A stretch of DNA of 7,248 bases. Source: Bryobacterales bacterium (lineage in GTDB: Bacteria > Acidobacteriota > Terriglobia > Bryobacterales > Bryobacteraceae). Positions 1 through 7,248 of this stretch are shown piece by piece. Under the pieces are notes generated by a model. That model was not told the DNA's origin, ran no database searches, and saw only the letters and a program-made list of their open reading frames with translations. Made by a program: the position numbers and the translations under genes. The DNA lies in contig PLGA01000593.1 in assembly GCA_003139735.1 (NCBI GenBank), forward strand, positions 1 to 7,248. The letters are read 5' to 3'. Numbering within the stretch: position 1 is the first letter of the stretch; every line of letters starts with the position of its first letter.

Positions 1-1892
<1,892 letters not shown>

Positions 1893-1900
<8 letters not shown>

Positions 1901-2204
1901 AGACTCGGAATTCAGCCGGGCAGTCGCCGCGAAGGCGGCGCGCAAGCTAAGGGCGCAGCGCAATTCCACCCAGGGCGTATGGTTCGGCTTGGGGATGATG
2001 GGGCTTGTCGGCTGGTCGGTGGCGATTCCAGCGCTCGCCGGCACGGCGCTCGGCATCTGGCTGGACAGCCATCATCCGGGGAGTCATTCCTGGACGCTGA
2101 CGCTGCTGATTGTCGGCCTGGCAATCGGCTGTTTCAATGCCTGGCACTGGGTAGACAAGGAAAACAAGGAAATGCGAGAGGACGAGGAGAACCGCGATGA
2201 CTGA
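1893..2204 (+). CDS. atpQ: N-ATPase AtpQ, AtpI-like membrane protein
   Basis: Small membrane protein of 103 residues in the position of AtpQ, the AtpI-like protein of N-ATPase operons. AtpI proteins are thought to assist c-ring assembly or divalent ion supply; the role here is inferred from that family. The N-terminal 25 residues are basic (AAKAARKLRAQR). Two membrane helices follow, about residues 28-57 (rich in Gly, containing W41 and P46) and 66-87 (ending NAWHWV). The C-terminus is acidic and charged (KENKEMREDEENRDD). It starts with GTG at 1893, with GGAG seven bases upstream, and overlaps atpC by 8 bases and atpR by 8, so translation is likely coupled to both neighbours. Confidence 0.88.
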
Positions 2205-2481
2205 CCCTTTGGGTCTGGTGCTGGCTCTCGTAACCGGCATCTCGCTCGGCGCAATGTTCTTCGGCGGCCTTTGGTGGACAGTTCAGAAGGGCGTCTCTTC
2301 TAAGCAGCCGGCGCTCTGGTTCCTCGGCAGCCTGTTACTGCGAACCTGGCTTACCCTGGCCGGCTTCTATTTTGTGGCGCGCGGCAACTGGGTGCGGCTG
2401 CCGGTTTGCCTCGTTGGATTTGTCGCGGCCCGGCTGATCGTAACGCGGTACACGCGCCCGGAGGCCAGCCATGCACATTAG
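2197..2481 (+). CDS. atpR: N-ATPase AtpR membrane protein
   Basis: Membrane protein of 94 residues in the position of AtpR, a protein essentially restricted to N-ATPase operons. Three hydrophobic helices are visible, about residues 5-30, 39-61 and 66-83. Arginines lie within or at the edge of two of them (R49 in LLLRTWL, R79 in VAARLIV). Buried basic residues in AtpR have been proposed to pair with the ion-binding glutamate of subunit c during ring assembly; that role is inference here. The ATG at 2197 follows GAGGAGA at 2184-2190 with good spacing. The gene overlaps atpQ by 8 bases and atpB by 11. Identification rests on size, topology and position between atpQ and atpB. Confidence 0.85.
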   Translation: MTDPLGLVLALVTGISLGAMFFGGLWWTVQKGVSSKQPALWFLGSLLLRTWLTLAGFYFVARGNWVRLPVCLVGFVAARLIVTRYTRPEASHAH

Positions 2482-3172
2482 TCCCGATCAAACGATCTTC
2501 TGGCAATACGGGTTTCTCAAACTCAATGCCACCATACTGTTCACGTGGGCGCTGATGGTCGTTCTGGCCGCCGGTTCCAGACTCGTCACGGGCAAACTTT
2601 CCACCGGACTGGAACGCTCCCGCTGGCAGAACCTTCTCGAAATTCTCGTCACCGGGATAGAGAAGCAAATCGAAGAGGTAGGCCTGAGTGAGCCGCGGAA
2701 GTATATCGGCTTTCTGGGAACGCTCTTCGTATTTGTCGCCGCGGCCAGCATCTGTACCGTGATTCCCGGCTACGATCCGCCGACCGCCTCGCTCTCGACC
2801 ACGGCCGCGCTCGCGCTGTCGGTGTTCGTGGCCGTGCCGCTCTTCGGCATCGAGGAGCAAGGCGTGCTCAACTACCTCAAGTCCTATGCGGCGCCGACGC
2901 CTATGATGCTGCCGTTTAACATCATCAGCGAACTTTCGCGCACGTTGGCGCTAGCCATCCGTTTGTTCGGCAACATGATGAGCGGAGCGATGATTGTCGG
3001 CATTCTACTCACGATCACGCCGTTTATCTTTCCGGTCGTCATGACGATGCTCGGCCAGTTGACCGGCATGGTGCAGGCTTATATCTTTAGCATCCTGGCG
3101 GCTGTGTACATCGCGGCCGCAACCCGAGTCCGTAAGCCCAAGCCTCAATCTACGCAAGGCGTTGCAGCATGA
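2471..3172 (+). CDS. atpB: N-ATPase F0 subunit a
   Basis: Stator subunit a of the membrane motor, which forms the two ion half-channels against the c-ring. The product is 233 residues, usual for the family. The signature helix contains ELSRTLALAIRLFGNMMSG, with the essential arginine at R164 (the equivalent of E. coli aR210). The final helix carries GMVQAYIFSILAAVYI with the conserved glutamine at Q202. Further hydrophobic helices lie at about residues 18-36, 79-98 and 105-125. The C-terminus is short and basic (RVRKPKPQ). The ATG at 2471 has GGAGG at 2460-2464, six bases upstream, inside atpR, which it overlaps by 11 bases. Confidence 0.96.
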   Translation: MHISPDQTIFWQYGFLKLNATILFTWALMVVLAAGSRLVTGKLSTGLERSRWQNLLEILVTGIEKQIEEVGLSEPRKYIGFLGTLFVFVAAASICTVIPGYDPPTASLSTTAALALSVFVAVPLFGIEEQGVLNYLKSYAAPTPMMLPFNIISELSRTLALAIRLFGNMMSGAMIVGILLTITPFIFPVVMTMLGQLTGMVQAYIFSILAAVYIAAATRVRKPKPQSTQGVAA

Positions 3173-3199
3173 ACTATAACAACACAAGGAGATACTGTG
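3173..3199 (+). promoter_or_regulatory. Translation initiation region of atpE
   Basis: This is the only real spacer in the operon: 24 bases between the atpB stop and the GTG of atpE. It is AT- and A/C-rich (actataacaacac) and unlikely to fold, and it carries AAGGAGA at 3186-3192, the strongest Shine-Dalgarno match in the window, about four to five bases before GTG. The arrangement fits enhanced translation of subunit c, needed in many copies per complex, as known for the E. coli atpE leader. Confidence 0.7.
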
Positions 3200-3478
3200 G
3201 ATAACATAACTATTGTCGCGGTGGCATCGATTGTCATCGCCGGTATTACCACCGGATTCGGCGCCATCGGCCCCGCGCTGGCGCAAGGGAGGGCCGTTGC
3301 ATCGGCGCTAACCGCGCTGGCCCAGCAGCCGGATGCCTCCTCTACAATCACGCGAACCTTGTTTGTGGGGCTGGCGATGATCGAGTCCATGGTGATTTAC
3401 TGCCTGCTGATCTCGCTGATTCTCATTTTCGTTAACCCATTCTGGAACCACGTGATCGCCCAAACCGCGGGGAAGTGA
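3197..3478 (+). CDS. atpE: N-ATPase F0 subunit c (rotor ring)
   Basis: Subunit c, a two-helix hairpin of 93 residues that forms the rotor ring and carries the coupling ion. Helix 1 spans about residues 4-40, the polar loop contains AQQPDA (42-47), and helix 2 spans about 54-80. The ion-binding carboxylate is E63 in LAMIESMVIY. Aligned with the Na+-binding ring of Ilyobacter tartaricus (Q32, E65, S66, Y70), this protein has Q30, E63, S64 and Y68; the T67 position is methionine (M65). This matches the Na+ ligand set in most positions, so Na+ coupling is plausible. The usual Gly-rich packing motif of helix 1 is partly alanine (AIGPALAQ, 23-30). The start is GTG at 3197 with a strong AAGGAGA upstream. 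Confidence 0.96.
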   Translation: MDNITIVAVASIVIAGITTGFGAIGPALAQGRAVASALTALAQQPDASSTITRTLFVGLAMIESMVIYCLLISLILIFVNPFWNHVIAQTAGK

Positions 3479-3481
3479 CCC

Positions 3482-4591
3482 ATGCTTATCGATTGGTTTA
3501 CCGTCGCGGCGCAGGCGCTCAACTTTCTCATCCTGGTATGGTTGATGAAACGCTTCCTTTACAAGCCGGTTCTCAACGCGATCGATGCGCGGGAGAAGCG
3601 GATTTCGACGGAACTCGCCAACGCCGACGCGCAAAAGGTTGAAGCCCAAAAGGAGCACGACGAATTCCAGCAAAAGAACACGGAGTTCGACCAGCAGCGC
3701 GCCGCCCTCATGAGCAAAGCGACAGGCGAGGCGCAGGCAGAACGCCAGCGGCTCCTCGACGATGCGCGGAAAGCCGCCGCCGATTCGAGTTCAAAACGGC
3801 AGGAAGCCTTGGTGAACGAGGAGCAGAACCTGCATCAGGCAATCAGCCGGCGGATGCAGCAGGAAGTTTTCGCCATTGCGCGAAAGGCCCTCACCGATCT
3901 CGCCACGGTCAGCCTGGAAGAGCGCCTGGGTGAGGTGTTCACCCGCCGCTTGCGAGAAATGGATGGCAAGCCGAAAGCAGCTCTCGGCGACGCTCTTAAA
4001 ACATCCTCGGGTCCAGGCGTCGTGCGCAGTGCGTTCGACCTTCCCGCGGACCAGCGCGCCGCCATCCAAAACGCGCTCAACGAAACCTTCTCGGCGGAGG
4101 TCCGCGTCCGTTTTGAGACAGCGCCGGACCTCATCGGCGGTATTGAACTCACAGCCAGCGGGCAAAAGGTGGCGTGGAGCATCGGGGATTATCTAGCGTC
4201 CATGGAACGGGGCATCGAAGAACTTCTGAAAGAGAAGGACAAACCTGAAGCCAAAGCCGCGCCTAAACCTGAGTCCAAGCCGGAAGTCAAAGCAGAAGCT
4301 AAGCCCAAGCCTGAACCTGAGTCCAAGCCGCAAGTCAAAGCGGAAGCCAAGCCCAAGCCTGAACCTGAGTCCAAGCCGGAAGTTGAAACCGAGGCGAAGC
4401 CCAAGCCTGAACCTGAGCCCAAGCCGGAAGCCGAAACCGAGGCGAAGCCCAAGCCTGAACCTGAGTCCAAGCCGGACGCCGAAACGGAGGCAAAGCCCAA
4501 GCCTGAACCTGGGTCCAAGCCGGAAGCCGAAACGGAGGCAAAGCCCAAGGCTGAACCTGAAGAACCAAAGCCAGGAACAAAGGGGCAATGA
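3482..4591 (+). CDS. atpF: N-ATPase F0 subunit b with delta-like C-terminal segment and repeat tail
   Basis: Peripheral-stalk subunit b, 369 residues, clearly longer than ordinary b (about 160) and than the roughly 250 expected for N-ATPase b. Domains in order: an N-terminal membrane anchor (about 5-26, [20 protein letters not shown] followed by LYKPVL), a long charged helical coiled coil (about 35-165), and a segment (about 188-245) with a delta-subunit-like pattern: [18 protein letters not shown] then DLIGGIEL (216-223) and [16 protein letters not shown]. Standard delta subunits end with a comparable 'LIGG...' strand and final helix, and no atpH exists in the operon, so this protein probably supplies the stator contact to F1. 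Residues 254-369 form a Lys/Pro/Glu repeat tail. GGGGAAG six bases upstream supports the ATG at 3482. It overlaps atpA by 4 bases (ATGA). Confidence 0.93.
   Translation: MLIDWFTVAAQALNFLILVWLMKRFLYKPVLNAIDAREKRISTELANADAQKVEAQKEHDEFQQKNTEFDQQRAALMSKATGEAQAERQRLLDDARKAAADSSSKRQEALVNEEQNLHQAISRRMQQEVFAIARKALTDLATVSLEERLGEVFTRRLREMDGKPKAALGDALKTSSGPGVVRSAFDLPADQRAAIQNALNETFSAEVRVRFETAPDLIGGIELTASGQKVAWSIGDYLASMERGIEELLKEKDKPEAKAAPKPESKPEVKAEAKPKPEPESKPQVKAEAKPKPEPESKPEVETEAKPKPEPEPKPEAETEAKPKPEPESKPDAETEAKPKPEPGSKPEAETEAKPKAEPEEPKPGTKGQ
4298..4588 (+). repeat. 48-bp in-frame tandem repeat encoding 16-residue Lys/Pro/Glu units
   Basis: Five full units start at 4298, 4346, 4394, 4442 and 4490, each encoding a version of [17 protein letters not shown] degenerate sixth begins at 4538 ([17 protein letters not shown]), and a degenerate lead-in ([19 protein letters not shown]) covers 4241-4297. 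The unit ends change stepwise: VKAE in the first, VETE in the second, AETE in the third to fifth, with codon changes shared by adjacent units (ACC-GAG in units 2-3, ACG-GAG in units 4-5). This is the pattern left by successive tandem duplication. The frame is kept throughout, and the tail ends directly at the atpF stop. Confidence 0.92.
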
Positions 4592-6141
4592 CCATGGAAC
4601 CCGAGAGCCTCCGGAACGATTTTGACCGGGTGTTTACCGGCATCAACCAGGTGCTGGAATCGTTCACGCCGCACCTGACGCTGCGGGAAGTGGGCACGGT
4701 CACCAGTGTTGCCACCGGCATCGCCAAAGTGTCGGGGTTGCCCGGCGTGGGCTTCGACGAAGTGTTGACGTTTCCCGGCGGCTTGCTCGGCATCGCGTTC
4801 AATGTGGACGAGGACGAAATTGGCGTCGTTCTGCTCGGCGAGTACTGGCATCTCCACGCGGGAGACGAAGTGCAGCGCACTGGCCGGGTGATGGATGTGG
4901 CCGTAGGCGACGGATTGCTAGGGCGCGTCATCGACCCGCTCGGCCGTCCACTCGATGGCCGCGGACCTGTCGCTTCCAGCACACGCCTGCCTGTGGAACG
5001 CCCCGCCCGCGCCATCATGGACCGCGAACCCGTTACAACGCCGCTCCAGACCGGCCTAAAGGTGGTCGATGCGCTCATTCCCGTTGGACGCGGCCAGCGC
5101 GAACTGATTCTCGGCGACCGCCAGACGGGCAAGACCGCCATTGCTCTCGACGCCATCCTCAACCAACGCGGCCAGAATGTACTGTGCGTCTATTGCGCCA
5201 TTGGCCAGCGCGCCTCCGCCGTCGCTAAGGCCGTGGCGACGCTGCGGGAGAAGGGCGCGATGGAGTACACCGTCCTCGTGGTAACCGAAGGAGACGCCCC
5301 TCCGGGTCTCGCCTACATCGCCCCGTACGCCGCCACCAGCATCGCGGAGTTTTTCATGGAGGCGGGCCGGGATGTGCTGATCGTTTATGACGACCTCACC
5401 AATCACGCGCGCTCCTACCGCGAGCTCTCTCTGCTGCTGCGCCGCCCGCCCGGCCGGGAAGCGTTTCCCGGCGACATTTTTTATCTTCACTCGCGCCTGC
5501 TGGAACGCGCCACGCACTTGCTCAAGGAACTCGGCAACGGATCCCTCACCGCGCTGCCAATCATCGAAACCGAAGCGCAAGACATTTCCGCCTATATCCC
5601 GACTAACCTGATTTCCATCACCGATGGGCAGATCTATCTCTCGCCGACTCTATTCGAATTGGGGGTTCTGCCTGCGGTCGATGTCGGCAAGTCGGTGTCG
5701 CGCGTCGGCGGCCAGGCGCAACGAGCGGCCTACCGCGCGGTGGCGGGCGACCTCAAGCTGGCCTATGCGCAGTTTGAGGAACTCGAGACCTTCTCACGGT
5801 TCGGAGCACGCTTGGACGAAGGCACCCGCAAGACCATCGAGCACGGCCGGCGAATCCGCGCCTGCCTCAAACAGCCGGAATACGCCCCTGTGCCCGTGAC
5901 CGCGCAAATTGCCGTACTATTGGCATTGACGGCGGAATTCTTTGACCGCGTGCCCCTGGACCAGATGGACGAAGCCGTGCGCGCCCTTGGCGATGCGACC
6001 CCGGATATCCCTGCCGACGTATGCGGGCGATTGGATACAGCCGCGAAACTGAGCACTGAGGATCGTGAGGCGATTGTCGCGGTCGCGCGCAAGGCGCTTG
6101 CTCGTTTCCAGCCCAAACCGGAACCTGAGAAGAAGAAATGA
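4588..6141 (+). CDS. atpA: N-ATPase F1 alpha subunit
   Basis: Non-catalytic nucleotide-binding alpha subunit of F1, 517 residues, a normal length. Visible features: N-terminal beta-barrel ([22 protein letters not shown]), Walker A GDRQTGKT (176-183), Walker B ending in VLIVYDDLT (D268, D269), and SVSRVGG with R372, the equivalent of the arginine finger that reaches into the catalytic site on beta. The C-terminus ends with a short Pro/Lys/Glu tail ([12 protein letters not shown]). The start is ambiguous: ATG at 4588 overlaps the atpF stop as ATGA, while ATG at 4594 sits eight bases after AGGGG (4581-4585). Either differs by two residues only. The 3' end overlaps atpG by 4 bases. Confidence 0.97.
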   Translation: MTMEPESLRNDFDRVFTGINQVLESFTPHLTLREVGTVTSVATGIAKVSGLPGVGFDEVLTFPGGLLGIAFNVDEDEIGVVLLGEYWHLHAGDEVQRTGRVMDVAVGDGLLGRVIDPLGRPLDGRGPVASSTRLPVERPARAIMDREPVTTPLQTGLKVVDALIPVGRGQRELILGDRQTGKTAIALDAILNQRGQNVLCVYCAIGQRASAVAKAVATLREKGAMEYTVLVVTEGDAPPGLAYIAPYAATSIAEFFMEAGRDVLIVYDDLTNHARSYRELSLLLRRPPGREAFPGDIFYLHSRLLERATHLLKELGNGSLTALPIIETEAQDISAYIPTNLISITDGQIYLSPTLFELGVLPAVDVGKSVSRVGGQAQRAAYRAVAGDLKLAYAQFEELETFSRFGARLDEGTRKTIEHGRRIRACLKQPEYAPVPVTAQIAVLLALTAEFFDRVPLDQMDEAVRALGDATPDIPADVCGRLDTAAKLSTEDREAIVAVARKALARFQPKPEPEKKK

Positions 6142-7025
6142 GCGACACCACGGCCGGTATGCGGCGAAAGATCGCCGGAGCCGGGGATCTCCAATCCGTC
6201 GTCCGCACCATGAAGGCCGTGGCCGCATCGAGCATCGGGCAGTACGAGAAATCGGTCCGCGCACTGGCGGACTTCAATCGCGCCGTGGAACTCGGGTTGG
6301 GCGCATGCTTCCGGGAAAACGGTCCCGCTCCTTTGACCCCGGAACGGAAGGCGCCGGGCGTCATCGGCGCGGTCGTGTTCGGATCGGACCAGGGACTGGT
6401 GGGACAGTTCAACGATGTGGTGGCCGATTTTGCGATCGAAACCCTGTCGGCCCTGCCAGGCAGGCACGAGGTTTGGGCCGTCGGCGAGCGCGTTCATGAG
6501 CGCTTGGCGGACGCGGGCCTGGCGCTGCGGGGGCTCTTTCCCGTGCCGAACTCCGTCAAGGCCATTACCCCGCTCGTCGGCCAGATCCTCCTGGGCGCCG
6601 AGGCGCGCGAACAGCGCGGTGAAGTCGCCGAACTCCACCTCTTCCACAACTGTCCCAAGTCAGGGTCAGTCTATGAGCCCGTCGACCAGCGCCTGTTACC
6701 GCTAGACGAAGAATGGCGACACAAGCTGGCTGCGGCGCCGTGGCCGACGGCAAGTTTGCCTCAAGTCATAGGGGGCGGCTCTGCGACCTTGCGGGCATTC
6801 ATCAGTGGATATCTATTCGTGTCGATCTTCCGGGCGTGCGCCGAATCGCTAGCGAGCGAAAACGCCAGCCGCCTGGCAGCCATGCAACGCGCCGACAAGA
6901 ATATCGACGAATTGCTGGAGGACCTCAATCGCACATTTTATCGTCTGCGCCAGAATGGCATCGACGAGGAGTTGTTTGACGTCGTCTCCGGCTTCGAAGC
7001 GCTGACGCCGAAAGGATCAAGATGA
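6138..7025 (+). CDS. atpG: N-ATPase F1 gamma subunit
   Basis: Gamma subunit, the central rotating shaft of F1, 295 residues, a normal length. The N-terminal helix contains [26 protein letters not shown] (8-33), matching the conserved KI.....Q.....MK.VAA pattern. A mid-domain strand holds [12 protein letters not shown], the counterpart of SDRGLCGGLN. The C-terminal helix contains [21 protein letters not shown] and ends [19 protein letters not shown], the typical gamma terminus. It overlaps atpA by ATGA at 6138-6141 and the following PPK2 gene by ATGA at 7022-7025. The upstream Shine-Dalgarno is weak (GAGAAGAAG), consistent with reliance on translational coupling to atpA. Confidence 0.96.
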   Translation: MSDTTAGMRRKIAGAGDLQSVVRTMKAVAASSIGQYEKSVRALADFNRAVELGLGACFRENGPAPLTPERKAPGVIGAVVFGSDQGLVGQFNDVVADFAIETLSALPGRHEVWAVGERVHERLADAGLALRGLFPVPNSVKAITPLVGQILLGAEAREQRGEVAELHLFHNCPKSGSVYEPVDQRLLPLDEEWRHKLAAAPWPTASLPQVIGGGSATLRAFISGYLFVSIFRACAESLASENASRLAAMQRADKNIDELLEDLNRTFYRLRQNGIDEELFDVVSGFEALTPKGSR

Positions 7026-7248
7026 AAATAAGTTCGCAGGATTTCCGGGTGCGGTCCGGAGACAAGGTCAAACTCACAGACTGGCCCACGATTGTGAAAC
7101 CCTTTTGTGAGTCGAAGAAGGATTATCAGGTCCTCCTGGGAGAACACATTGAGAAGTTGAGCTCGCTGCAACGCCTCCACTACGCTTCCAACCGCTATGC
7201 GTTGCTGCTGATTTTTCAGGGGATGGACGCTGCCGGCAAGGACGGCGC
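7022..7248 (+). CDS. PPK2-family polyphosphate:nucleotide phosphotransferase (3' partial)
   Basis: The first 75 codons of an unfinished gene that runs off the window edge. PPK2 enzymes move phosphate between polyphosphate and nucleotides (NDP or NMP), often in the direction of nucleotide phosphorylation. The visible part has the basic N-terminal strand and linker (VKLTDWPT, 16-23), a helix with HIEKLSSLQRLHYASNRYALL (42-62), and the P-loop strand LLIFQGMDAAGKDG with Walker A GMDAAGKDG at 67-75. The combination of LQ.L.YA..R..LL and QGMDAAGKDG is characteristic of PPK2 rather than other P-loop kinases. The PPK2 class (I, II or III) and substrate cannot be told without the rest. The ATG at 7022 overlaps the atpG stop (ATGA) and has AAAGGA at 7011-7016, five bases upstream. 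Confidence 0.88.
   Translation, partial: MKISSQDFRVRSGDKVKLTDWPTIVKPFCESKKDYQVLLGEHIEKLSSLQRLHYASNRYALLLIFQGMDAAGKDG

Noticed and set aside
4298..4588. CRISPR array
   Set aside because: The units are contiguous, with no unique spacers, and keep an open frame inside atpF; this is a coding tandem repeat.
4189..5162. Long antisense open frames opposite the atpF tail and atpA start, with repetitive Gly/Ser/Leu-rich products
   Set aside because: They arise from the low-complexity Lys/Pro/Glu repeat read on the opposite strand in GC-rich DNA; they match no family I recognise and overlap well-supported genes.
5763..6647. A 294-codon antisense frame across the atpA/atpG junction
   Set aside because: It overlaps two clear sense genes with full motif support and shows no recognisable domain.

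Overview
The window holds a nearly complete operon, all on the + strand, for an alternate F-type ATPase of the kind known as N-ATPase (the 'alternate F1F0' family). The gene order is atpD-atpC-atpQ-atpR-atpB-atpE-atpF-atpA-atpG. This order, with beta and epsilon first, the two small membrane proteins AtpQ and AtpR, and no separate delta gene (atpH), differs from the housekeeping atpIBEFHAGDC order and is diagnostic of the N-ATPase group. The operon is known to travel by lateral transfer between distant bacteria and some archaea, so it says little about the host. The DNA is GC-rich and the initiation sites are bacterial (good Shine-Dalgarno sequences, two GTG starts). I cannot assign a phylum.

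Layout: positions 1-1521 encode the beta subunit, cut at its 5' end by the window edge; 1493-1900 epsilon; 1893-2204 AtpQ (AtpI-like); 2197-2481 AtpR; 2471-3172 subunit a; 3197-3478 subunit c; 3482-4591 a b-type stalk subunit with a delta-like C-terminal segment; 4588-6141 alpha; 6138-7025 gamma; 7022-7248 the start of a polyphosphate kinase 2 (PPK2) family gene cut by the 3' edge. Nearly all genes overlap by 4-29 bases. The only real spacer is 24 bases in front of atpE, which also has the strongest ribosome binding site, as expected for the subunit needed in most copies. There is no non-coding stretch longer than 24 bases, no RNA gene, no mobile element, and no visible promoter or terminator; both operon ends lie outside the window.

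How it works together: alpha, beta, gamma and epsilon form the catalytic F1 head and rotor shaft; a and the c-ring form the ion-translocating membrane motor; the b-type protein forms the stator and probably replaces delta; AtpQ and AtpR probably help c-ring assembly or ion supply. Subunit c carries a Q...ES...Y ligand set (Q30, E63, S64, Y68) like that of Na+-binding rotor rings, so Na+ coupling is plausible but not proven.

Three points stand out. (1) A PPK2 gene overlaps the end of atpG by ATGA, which ties polyphosphate/nucleotide phosphotransfer to this ATPase. (2) The b-type subunit carries a tail of about 116 residues built from a tandem 16-residue (48-bp) Lys/Pro/Glu repeat. (3) Similar Lys/Pro/Glu-rich tails occur on beta (about 55 residues) and, in short form, on alpha. 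The tails and the PPK2 coupling are the parts most likely to be undescribed; the ATPase itself is a known system.
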